DNA of 64,000 nucleotides, taken from the NCBI RefSeq assembly GCF_024168645.1, contig NZ_JALJWF010000001.1:1293001-1357000 (forward strand), read 5' to 3'. Position 1 is the first letter of the stretch. Every line of letters starts with the position of its first letter. A program made the position numbers and the translations under genes. Source of the stretch: Pseudomonas sp. GGS8. Its GTDB lineage: Bacteria; Pseudomonadota; Gammaproteobacteria; Pseudomonadales; Pseudomonadaceae. Of this stretch, positions 54,612-62,142 are shown piece after piece. The notes beneath the pieces were generated by a model. The model made no database searches, was not told the origin of the DNA, and saw only the letters and a list, made by a program, of their open reading frames with translations.

Positions 54612-56006
54612 ATGTTCAAACCAACTGTCGGCCCAATTATCGGCCACACCACCACTCACCATGCGCGTATTTTCTTGCGCGGTGAATTACAGGGCGATGC
54701 CTTGGTATTTGCGGGCATCCGTTATCGACGCACCGGTGAGCCATACTGGTCCAAAGGAGTATTTGCAAAACTGTCCGCCTTGCGTGACATGTCCGATGTG
54801 ATTGCACTCAACGATCTGGCCAGCGACACCGACTATGAATACCAGGCAGGCTGGTTCAGCCCCATGAGCCCAGTGCATACCGTGGAGACGGTTCAGGAAC
54901 TGCCGCTGCAATGGCCGCGGGAGATTTACCGCTTGCGCACACAGTCCAGCAAAACCACCCAGCCGCGAGCCTATGTCATCGGCTCATGTCGTTACTTGCG
55001 ATTGACCGCCGGCATTGCATTGGCCCCACAGTGGGGCGACCGGATTTTTGCCTCGATCAACAGCCTGGCGGAACGCGCCGAACCGCCCATCAGCGCCATG
55101 CTGATGACTGGCGACCAGATTTACGTCGATGACCTGAACCTTGTGGCCCCCGACCGGGAATACCAAGACATCCTCAAGAAGTACCGCACAGCCTTTTCGC
55201 AGCCTCATATTTCCAAGTTAATGTCGGGCATTGCGACTTATATGATCCTCGACGACCATGAAATTGAAGACAACTGGCCCGCGAATAAAAGCAAGGACGA
55301 TGATCACTTATACAACAATGCCATTGCAGCGTATGAGTTATATCAAGCCAGTCACAGCCCCACGTATGAACTGCTGGCCAATGGGCAAGTAAGCAAAAGA
55401 CTGGAACAGTATTGGTATCAGTTCTCCGAGGGTGATATCGAATGGTTTATCACCGACAGTCGAACCCGACGCAATCTGTCGGCCAGCGACCGGCGCATCC
55501 TTGATGAAGAACAGGAACAGGCGCTGCTCAAATGGCTGATCAATAGCCGGGCCCGGGTCAAATTCGTGGTCACCAGCGTCATGTTCTATCCCGACCGCAA
55601 ACTTAACGGCGATGACGCCTGGAAAGCCTTCCCGGAGCAACGGCTACGGCTGCTGGAGACGATTCGTACACGCGGCATCAAGAACGTCTTGTTCATCTCC
55701 GGCGATGTTCACGGCTCCCTCACCAGTCGTCTGACCCACAGCGAAGACCCGGATTTTGAAGTCCACACCATCGTGTCTTCACCGCTGTGCAACAGCAAAC
55801 TGCTGCCGTACGCCAAGGCATCGACCTTCATCCTCGAGCAGGCCCTGGCCCGAACAGCGGCGGGCGACTATCGGCATGAACTGACCAGCGAGGTGATCAG
55901 CCAGGACAACTTCGCGCATCTGATCGTCGAGGCCGAGCAGGTTCGCGTCAATTATCACGATCGGGATGGTAAGCCATTGCAGTCGATCAGCATCAAATTG
56001 CATTGA
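54612..56006 (+). CDS. PhoD-like alkaline phosphatase family protein
   Basis: This 464-residue metallophosphatase has PhoD-family blocks: MTGDQIYVDDLN (about residue 165), YMILDDHEIEDNW (about 215), EQALLKWLINSRARVKFVVTSVMFYPD and LFISGDVHGSLTSR (about 360). No signal peptide or TAT motif is seen (start FKPTVGPIIGHTT), so a cytoplasmic place is likely, unlike classical PhoD. The ATG 54612 is preferred over one at 54600 because a GGA lies seven bases upstream of it. The upstream region has an AT-rich leader with a hairpin. The substrate is not predictable. Confidence 0.85.
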   Translation: MFKPTVGPIIGHTTTHHARIFLRGELQGDALVFAGIRYRRTGEPYWSKGVFAKLSALRDMSDVIALNDLASDTDYEYQAGWFSPMSPVHTVETVQELPLQWPREIYRLRTQSSKTTQPRAYVIGSCRYLRLTAGIALAPQWGDRIFASINSLAERAEPPISAMLMTGDQIYVDDLNLVAPDREYQDILKKYRTAFSQPHISKLMSGIATYMILDDHEIEDNWPANKSKDDDHLYNNAIAAYELYQASHSPTYELLANGQVSKRLEQYWYQFSEGDIEWFITDSRTRRNLSASDRRILDEEQEQALLKWLINSRARVKFVVTSVMFYPDRKLNGDDAWKAFPEQRLRLLETIRTRGIKNVLFISGDVHGSLTSRLTHSEDPDFEVHTIVSSPLCNSKLLPYAKASTFILEQALARTAAGDYRHELTSEVISQDNFAHLIVEAEQVRVNYHDRDGKPLQSISIKLH

Positions 56007-56013
56007 TCCCTGG

Positions 56014-56057
56014 AAAAGATCGCAGCCTTCGGCAGCCCCTACGGGCTGCAATCTTTT
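56014..56057 (+). terminator. terminator hairpin after the PhoD-like gene
   Basis: AAAAGATCGCAGCC (56014-56027) pairs with GGCTGCAATCTTTT (56044-56057) with one mismatch, seven bases past the stop, ending in TTTT. It is a diverged copy of the element at 24560-24611. Confidence 0.8.
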
Positions 56058-56241
56058 GGCCCACAACATTACTTTTTGACGCCTCGCTGGAGAAAACTGT
56101 GCGCCTGCCGACATATTCTTATAGCACTTGGCCTTCATGTCTCTTGTCAGTCGGTGTCGCAATGATGCAACCTTGCTGCAGGCAACAGTAAAGAGGGCGA
56201 GAGCCCGGCGCGATCAGCATATTCGAAGCGAGTTTCCCTCA

Positions 56242-58935
56242 ATGAAAAGCCAACCCGATGCCGCCAGCCGTATGGTGGCCGAGGTAGTGACGCAGTTGCC
56301 TGTGCCCTCGCGGCTCGGCATGCTGCGTTTCGAACGGCTGAATGAACCAAGCTGGGCGCTGCTGTTTCTCGATCCTAATTGCGAACGACAGTTCGGCCTG
56401 CCGGCGGTGGAGCTCTGTGCTCTGGTCGGTTCGCCGTACGCCAGCCTGATGGAGCCCGAAGCGCGCTATCAACTGCACGACACGATCCAGCAACAGCTCA
56501 CCGAAAACCCGCATTACCTGATCCGCTACACCCTGCACACCGCCGCCGGCGTTCTGAGCCTGCTGGAACTGGGCGAAGCCTACAAACAACACAATCGACA
56601 CCTGCTGCGCGGCTACCTGATGGTGGTGGACGGTCTGTTCGACGGCGAACCCTTACTGCCAGCGCTGGATCTGGAAACCCAGAACTCACGCCTGCAAATC
56701 GCCCTGGAACTCAATCAACGTGCCCAGCAGGAACAACTGCAGCACCTGGACCGGGTGCGTGCCCAGCAAGACCTGATCCTGCTGCTGACCCGCCAGCGCT
56801 ACAGCACCAACAATTCCTTGCAAGAAGCCGCCGAACTGATCACCCGCAGCGCCTGCGACATCTATGAAATCGACTGCGCCAGCCTGTGGAACCTCGACGG
56901 CTCGCTACTGACGCCAATCTCGGCCTATCACCGTGCCACCCGCAATCACCAACTGCCGGAGCCCATCGACGCCAGTGGTTTTCCCGATTACCTCGACGCC
57001 TTGCACACTGGCCGCGCCATCGACGCCCACAACGCCATGCGCGACCCGCGCACCCGGGAAATCGCCGAGTACCTGCGCCCGCGCGACGTCAACGCCATGC
57101 TCGACGCCAGCATCCGTGTCGATGGCCAGGTGGTCGGCGTGCTCTGCCTGGAACAGATCGGGGCGACCCGCGCCTGGCAATCGGACGAAATCGCCTTTGC
57201 CGGCGAACTGGCGGATCAATTCGCCCAAGTCATCAACAACCACAACCGCCGTACCGCCACCAGCGCCCTGCACTTGTTCCAGCGTGCGGTGGAACAAAGC
57301 GCCAACGCCTTTCTGCTGGTCAATTGCGACGGCGTGGTGGAGTACGTCAACCCAAGCTTCACCGCGATCACCCAGTACACCACCGAGGAAGTCCACGGCC
57401 AGCGGCTGTCGGAACTGCCAGCCCTGGAAAACCTCAGCGAACTGCTGTTCGACGCTCCGTCGGCGCTGGCCAAGAGCAACAGCTGGCAGGGCGAATTCAA
57501 GAGCCGGCGTAAAAACCTCGAACCCTACTGGGGCCAGTTGTCGATTTCCAAGGTCTATGGCGACAACCGTGAGCTGACCCACTACATCGGCATCTACGAA
57601 GACATCACCCAGACCAAGCTCGCCCAGCAACGCATCGAGCGCCTGGCTTACACCGACAACCTGACCAACCTCGGCAACCGTCCGGCATTCATCCGCAACC
57701 TCGATGAACGCTTTGCCCGAGACAGCGATACGCCGATCAGCCTGCTGCTGGTGGACATCGACAACTTCAAGCGGATCAACGACAGCCTCGGCCACCAGAC
57801 CGGCGACAAACTGTTGATCAGCCTGGCGCGGCGCCTGCGCAACAGCCTGAGTTCGAGCGGCAGTCTGGCGCGCTTCGCCAGTAACGAATTCGCGGTGCTG
57901 CTGGACGACACTGACCTCTCGGCGGGCCAGCTGGTTGCCAATCAATTGCTGGCAACCCTCGACAAACCGATGTTCGTCGACAACCAGTTGATCAGCGTCA
58001 CCGGCTCCGTAGGCCTGGCCTGCGCGCCGCTACATGGTCGCGACCCACAGACGCTGATGCGCAACGCCGGCTTGGCGCTGCACAAGGCCAAGGCCAACGG
58101 CAAACATCAGGTGCAAGTGTTCACCGAAGCGCTGAACGCTGAAGCCAGCTACAAACTGTTCGTCGAAAACAACCTGCGCCGCGCCCTGACCCAGAACGAA
58201 CTGGACGTGTTCTACCAGCCCAAGCTGTGCCTGCGCAGCGGTCGCTTGCTGGGGATGGAGGCGCTGCTGCGCTGGAACCATCCGGAAAAGGGCATGATCC
58301 GCCCGGACCAATTCATCAGCGTGGCCGAAGAAACCGGGCTGATCATCCCGATCGGTAAATGGATCGCCCGCCAGGCCTGCCGCATGAGCAAAGACCTGAC
58401 CGCCGCTGGCCTGGGCAACCTGCAAGTGGCGATCAATCTGTCGCCCAAGCAGTTCTCCGACCCGGACCTGGTGGCGTCCATCGCCAACATCCTCAAAGAA
58501 GAAGCGCTGCCGGCGAACCTGCTGGAGCTGGAACTGACCGAAGGCCTGCTGCTGGAAGCCACCGAAGACACGCACTTGCAGCTCGATCAGCTCAAGCGTC
58601 TGGGCCTGACCCTGGCGATGGACGACTTCGGCACCGGTTACTCGTCGCTCAGCTACCTGAAAAAATTCCCGATCGACATCATCAAGATCGATCGAAGCTT
58701 CATCCACGAAATCCCGGACAACCAGGACGACATGGAAATCACCTCCGCCGTGATCGCCATGGCCCACAACCTGAAACTCAAGGTCGTGGCCGAAGGCATC
58801 GAGACGGCCGAGCAGTTGGCCTTCCTGCGCCGTCACCGCTGCGACGTCGGCCAGGGCTACCTGTTCGACCGTCCGATTCCGGGTTCGGAGCTGATCGAAA
58901 AGCTCAAACGCTACCCACGCGGCCCATTCGTCTGA
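56242..58935 (+). CDS. dipA: cyclic-di-GMP phosphodiesterase DipA
   Basis: This 897-residue multidomain protein runs: N-terminal PAS-like (about 20-130), GAF (about 190-335), PAS (about 340-440, ending HYIGIYEDITQTK), GGDEF and EAL. The GGDEF site reads ASNEF (about residue 545), so cyclase activity should be lost. The EAL site is intact: MEALLRWNHPEKG (Glu about 673), NLSPKQF, ELTEG, DDFGTGYSS, KIDRSF and EGIET are all present. It should degrade c-di-GMP, promoting dispersal. The order aceEF-dipA-msrA matches PA5015-PA5018, where dipA is known. I start at ATG 56242 (MKSQPDAASRMV). An extension to 56128 has no family character. Confidence 0.93.
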   Translation: MKSQPDAASRMVAEVVTQLPVPSRLGMLRFERLNEPSWALLFLDPNCERQFGLPAVELCALVGSPYASLMEPEARYQLHDTIQQQLTENPHYLIRYTLHTAAGVLSLLELGEAYKQHNRHLLRGYLMVVDGLFDGEPLLPALDLETQNSRLQIALELNQRAQQEQLQHLDRVRAQQDLILLLTRQRYSTNNSLQEAAELITRSACDIYEIDCASLWNLDGSLLTPISAYHRATRNHQLPEPIDASGFPDYLDALHTGRAIDAHNAMRDPRTREIAEYLRPRDVNAMLDASIRVDGQVVGVLCLEQIGATRAWQSDEIAFAGELADQFAQVINNHNRRTATSALHLFQRAVEQSANAFLLVNCDGVVEYVNPSFTAITQYTTEEVHGQRLSELPALENLSELLFDAPSALAKSNSWQGEFKSRRKNLEPYWGQLSISKVYGDNRELTHYIGIYEDITQTKLAQQRIERLAYTDNLTNLGNRPAFIRNLDERFARDSDTPISLLLVDIDNFKRINDSLGHQTGDKLLISLARRLRNSLSSSGSLARFASNEFAVLLDDTDLSAGQLVANQLLATLDKPMFVDNQLISVTGSVGLACAPLHGRDPQTLMRNAGLALHKAKANGKHQVQVFTEALNAEASYKLFVENNLRRALTQNELDVFYQPKLCLRSGRLLGMEALLRWNHPEKGMIRPDQFISVAEETGLIIPIGKWIARQACRMSKDLTAAGLGNLQVAINLSPKQFSDPDLVASIANILKEEALPANLLELELTEGLLLEATEDTHLQLDQLKRLGLTLAMDDFGTGYSSLSYLKKFPIDIIKIDRSFIHEIPDNQDDMEITSAVIAMAHNLKLKVVAEGIETAEQLAFLRRHRCDVGQGYLFDRPIPGSELIEKLKRYPRGPFV

Positions 58936-58947
58936 CAGCGACATCCC

Positions 58948-59102
58948 CTGTGGGAGCGACCTGTGGCGAGGGGGCTTGCCCCCGTTGGGCTGCGAAGCAG
59001 CCCCAAAATCTCTGATGTACCAAAGAGCTTGTGAGTGCTACGCACTCAAACGGGGCGGTGCGGTGTTCCGACAAGCCCCCTCGCCACAGGTCGCTCCCAT
59101 AG
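58948..59102. repeat. long inverted repeat with inner hairpins
   Basis: Arms of 31 bases (58948-58978 and 59072-59102) pair with one mismatch. They contain the REP-like CTGTGGCGAGGGGGCTTG. The 93-base space between them holds further short inverted repeats, such as GGGCTGCgaaGCAGCCC (58987-59003) and GAGTGCtacGCACTC. It lies between dipA and msrA and would fold into one large stem. Confidence 0.85.
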
Positions 59103-59179
59103 AGGTAGTGCGTAACTGGACGGCATTGGGCAAACTGGCAGTCTGTATTTACATCTCAACCTGACTGAGAGGACTGATC

Positions 59180-59827
59180 ATGGTTCTGCGCTCGGAAATT
59201 CTGGTGAACAAAAACGTGCTCCCGACTAAAGAACAAGCTCTGCCTGGCCGCGAAACCCCGATGACCGTACCGGAGAAACACTTCGTCCACGACGCCCCGC
59301 TGCTGGGCCCTTTCGCGATGGACGTGGATTTCGCGATCTTCGGCCTAGGCTGCTTCTGGGGCGCGGAGCGCAAGTTCTGGCAGCGTGAAGGCGTGGTCAG
59401 TACGGCGGTGGGTTACGCCGGCGGCTTTACGCCAAACCCGACGTATGAAGAAGTTTGCTCGGGCCTGACCGGCCACAGCGAAGTGGTACTGGTGGTCTAC
59501 GAGCCGGCAAAAGTCAGCTACGAACAGCTGCTGAAGATGTTCTGGGAACTGCACAACCCGACCCAGGGCATGCGCCAGGGTAACGACATCGGCACCCAAT
59601 ACCGCTCGGTGATCTATGCCACCAACCCGACTCAACTGGCTGCAGCCAAGCACAGCAGGCAAATATTCCAGGCCGAGTTGACCAAGGCTGGCAAAGGCAC
59701 CATCACCACCGAAATCGAAGAAGCGCCGACGTTCTACTTCGCCGAGACGTATCACCAGCAGTACCTGGCCAAGAACCCTGAAGGGTATTGCGGGATTGGC
59801 GGTACTGGCGTGACGTGCCCGATCTGA
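59180..59827 (+). CDS. msrA: peptide methionine-S-sulfoxide reductase MsrA
   Basis: This 215-residue repair enzyme reduces Met-S-sulfoxide. The active site [18 protein letters not shown] begins at about residue 56, with nucleophile Cys at about 58. [30 protein letters not shown] and GTQYRSVIY follow. The C-terminal [13 protein letters not shown] carries the recycling cysteines. The N-terminal 45 residues are a short extension common in Pseudomonas MsrA. GAGAGG lies upstream of the ATG. It is preceded by a long inverted repeat and followed by REP elements. Confidence 0.97.
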   Translation: MVLRSEILVNKNVLPTKEQALPGRETPMTVPEKHFVHDAPLLGPFAMDVDFAIFGLGCFWGAERKFWQREGVVSTAVGYAGGFTPNPTYEEVCSGLTGHSEVVLVVYEPAKVSYEQLLKMFWELHNPTQGMRQGNDIGTQYRSVIYATNPTQLAAAKHSRQIFQAELTKAGKGTITTEIEEAPTFYFAETYHQQYLAKNPEGYCGIGGTGVTCPI

Positions 59828-59846
59828 TTTTCGGGCCCTGAAAAGC

Positions 59847-59918
59847 ATCGCGGGCAAGCCCGCTCCCACAGGTTATGTGATCGGCATAAATCTCTGTGGG
59901 AGCGGGCTTGCCCGCGAA
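59847..59918. repeat. paired inverted REP elements
   Basis: Two 24-base arms (59847-59870 and 59895-59918) of the common REP are inverted, with one mismatch at the end, separated by 24 bases. They lie between convergent msrA and rlmJ. Confidence 0.87.
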
Positions 59919-59950
59919 GGCGTCCGACTAGACGCCACACATGCAACTGA

Positions 59951-60790
59951 TCAGCTCTCGGCGATCAACCAATCCATCTGCCACCCACCCTGGGTCTGCC
60001 CCAACTTCTTGGACAACCACGGCAGCAACTCACGCAATTCTTCCTCCAGCCCCCACGGCGGATTGGCAATCGCCAACCCCGAGCCGTTCAGGCTGTTCGG
60101 CGTATCCAGCGGATGCACCAACAACTCCACCCGCAACAACTTCGGCGCGCCCGAGCCGGCCAAGTCCTGATAAAACCGCCGCAACGCCCGCTGATCCTTC
60201 ACCGGATACCAGATCGCCGCCACCGTCTGGCGCATCCGGCCAATCGCCTCTTTCAGCGACGCCGCACAGCGCTGCATCTCATCGAGCTGCTCGAACGGCG
60301 GATCAATCAACATCACCGCCCGCTTCTCCTGTACCGGCAACATTGCCCGCGGCACATGCCAGCCTTCGCCCAAGTGAACCTTCACCCGACGATCACCGGC
60401 CATGTTGTCCTTGAGCAGCAAGCCGTCTTCGGGGTGCTTCTCATTGAGCATCACCCGATCCTGCGGCCGCGTCAGGCGCCGCGCCAACTCCGGCGACCCC
60501 GGGTAATAGCGCAACTGGCCATCCGGGTTCATGTCGTGCAGCACCTTCATGTAATCGGCGGTCAGCGCCGGCAAATCCGGCTGATCCCACAACCGCGCGA
60601 TGCCTTCCAGGTACTCACCGGTACGACTGGCCTGATCGCCCTGAAGGTCATACAGGCCAATACCGGCGTGAGTGTCGAGATAGGCAAACGGCTGCTCCTT
60701 GCGCGACATCAAGGCGATGAGGCGGGTCAAAGTCAGGTGTTTGAACACATCGGCGTGATTGCCGGCATGGAAGGCGTGACGATAATTCAT
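59951..60790 (-). CDS. rlmJ: 23S rRNA (adenine(2030)-N6)-methyltransferase RlmJ
   Basis: This 279-residue SAM-dependent enzyme methylates A2030 of 23S rRNA. It begins MNYRHAFHAGNHADVFKHLTL. The SAM/catalytic block AVMLIDPPFEQLDEM (DPPF, about residue 160) is clear, with DGLLLKDNMAGDRRVKVHLGEGW before it. NGSGLAIANPPWGLEEELREL (about 240) is the family's C-terminal block. The length is as usual. It is a lone minus-strand gene with repeat elements on both sides. Confidence 0.96.
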   Translation of the reverse strand: MNYRHAFHAGNHADVFKHLTLTRLIALMSRKEQPFAYLDTHAGIGLYDLQGDQASRTGEYLEGIARLWDQPDLPALTADYMKVLHDMNPDGQLRYYPGSPELARRLTRPQDRVMLNEKHPEDGLLLKDNMAGDRRVKVHLGEGWHVPRAMLPVQEKRAVMLIDPPFEQLDEMQRCAASLKEAIGRMRQTVAAIWYPVKDQRALRRFYQDLAGSGAPKLLRVELLVHPLDTPNSLNGSGLAIANPPWGLEEELRELLPWLSKKLGQTQGGWQMDWLIAES

Positions 60791-60882
60791 GGCTGCTCCT
60801 GCGAAGGCCGGGAAGTTTACCTTGTACAGAGACGAACGTCAGGGGTTCGCGGCCGAGCGGGCAGTTGCAGCCCCACAATCCC

Positions 60883-61015
60883 TGTGGCGAGGGAGCTTGC
60901 TCCCGCTCGACTGCGAAGCAGTCGCCAAACCAAACCCCTCGGTACAACTGACAAAACCGGGTTGCAGGTTTTGGGGCCGCTACGCAGCCCAACGGGAGCA
61001 AGCTCCCTCGCCACA
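60883..61015. repeat. widely spaced inverted repeat
   Basis: TGTGGCGAGGGAGC-type arms of 23 bases (60883-60905 and 60993-61015) are exact inverted copies 87 bases apart. They belong to the same family as 18745-18774. The space between holds smaller hairpins such as CTGCgaaGCAG at 60911-60921 (inside GACTGCGAAGCAGTC). The element separates rlmJ from the DUF6124-like gene. Confidence 0.82.
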
Positions 61016-61029
61016 AAAGCTACTCGGCG

Positions 61030-61353
61030 CTAGTCCGAAGACCGAGCCCGCAACCGCCGCCCAATCACATCCAGCACATCACACCCATCGCGCAACGAAA
61101 TGGCACAGAGCAAGGCAAAATCACTAAGAATGAAGGATTCGCACTCGACCGAACCGCGCATGGACATGTTTTCCAGTACCTGAGTAACGGCGCGAACTCG
61201 ATAGCTGGCAGCGTCGGTCAAGATATCCAGCGGCGCGTGGGTATCGACGAACAGTGTGGGCATGTCGGTGCAGTTGCCGGTGAGCGCCATGAAGCGGTTT
61301 TCGGGATGGGGGATTGGTTTTTCGTAGGGTGGATCGGGTGTAAATGTTTTCAT
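61030..61353 (-). CDS. DUF6124-like small protein
   Basis: This 107-residue acidic-to-neutral soluble protein resembles small Pseudomonas proteins of the DUF6124/DUF3077 kind. It opens KTFTPDPPYEKPIPHPENRF, a Pro-rich head. A helical core follows (LDILTDAASYRVRAVTQVLENMSMRG, then FILSDFALLCAISLRDGCDVLDVIGRR). There is no signal peptide or membrane span. These proteins often occur in several copies per genome; their role is unknown. The upstream region 61354-61500 is rich in inverted repeats. Confidence 0.75.
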   Translation of the reverse strand: MKTFTPDPPYEKPIPHPENRFMALTGNCTDMPTLFVDTHAPLDILTDAASYRVRAVTQVLENMSMRGSVECESFILSDFALLCAISLRDGCDVLDVIGRRLRARSSD

Positions 61354-61714
61354 TTTTGATAGACCTTGGTGGATAAATTCAAGCTACCAACGGCCTTTCC
61401 TACGGGCTTGGGTGGCAGCGTACGCGAGAGTAGGAAACTGAGGATCCACCAGACTCAGCCACGCCGAAGCGTGTCCCGCGCACAGCCGCCATGAACGATC
61501 TTACGGACACGAATTAAGTGCCGCAATCAAACGACAGCGCTGACACGCGGTGAATCTCCAAGGGTTCCTACACCCTGTCACTGTGTTTTGCAGTGACAGC
61601 CAAAGATTATCCATGGAGTTCACTCCGCACCAGTTCATGAAAACCGCTACGACTTGAAGGAAACTTCCGACGACCTTGCCCAGAAATTTCGCTGCCTCCT
61701 CATGCCCCTCTCTG
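61354..61714. other. structured noncoding-looking region between Rhs island and DUF6124-like gene
   Basis: There is no convincing gene. On the minus strand a UUCG-type hairpin (CACGCTTCGGCGTG, 61460-61473) lies upstream of the DUF6124-like start. A 9-bp stem lies at 61575-61599 (CTGTCACTG with CAGTGACAG). GC content is higher than in the immunity gene. A short minus frame reads MDNLWLSLQNTVTGC and ends at 61501, but it has no ribosome site that I trust. The stretch may be a 5' leader of the small gene plus a remnant of an Rhs-associated repeat. Confidence 0.45.
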
Positions 61715-62131
61715 TCACCAAGTAGATTGGTCTTCAAGACGGGCCTTATGTAGGTCGTCTTTCCATTCTTCGATTGCCAACTTATATATATCTTCAAAAA
61801 AACCACGAGGATCGTCTATCTCTGTTTCATCCCAAGCCATAGACGTATTGGCGTCGTAGTCGCTTTCAAACTGAGTAGAAAAGTCAAAACTTTCCTGCAT
61901 CAAGGCATCTTCGAGGATTTTAAACATAAAAAATCGGTGTCTATACGGCAGACACTCAAGATTACTTAACACAAACAACTTAATAATTTTTTCTCTATCA
62001 GACTTATCATTCGGATTATATACCCACAAAGCCTCGCCAAGGGTTTCCTCACGATCAAAAATAGAAATACCTCCCAACCAATACAACAGTGTCGGCTCGA
62101 AAGGAAGATCATACATAGGCCACTTTAACAT
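61715..62131 (-). CDS. putative immunity protein to the adjacent Rhs toxin
   Basis: This 138-residue, strongly acidic protein (calculated by eye from the many D/E) matches no family I recognise. Segments include LPFEPTLLYWLGGISIFDREETLGEALWV and, late, ESDYDANTSMAWDETEIDDPRGFFED. It begins 11 bases after the Rhs stop, has lower GC than its neighbours and no export signal. This is the normal place and composition of an immunity gene that neutralises an Rhs C-terminal toxin. ATG 62131 is preferred over GTG 62137; AGGA lies nine bases before the ATG. Function is inferred from position. Confidence 0.7.
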   Translation of the reverse strand: MLKWPMYDLPFEPTLLYWLGGISIFDREETLGEALWVYNPNDKSDREKIIKLFVLSNLECLPYRHRFFMFKILEDALMQESFDFSTQFESDYDANTSMAWDETEIDDPRGFFEDIYKLAIEEWKDDLHKARLEDQSTW

Positions 62132-62142
62132 TTTCACTTATC

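Noticed and set aside
61501..61806. A possible 101-residue protein on the minus strand ending at 61501
   Set aside because: Half of it overlaps the putative immunity gene in another frame and it lacks a credible ribosome site; described instead as part of the structured region.
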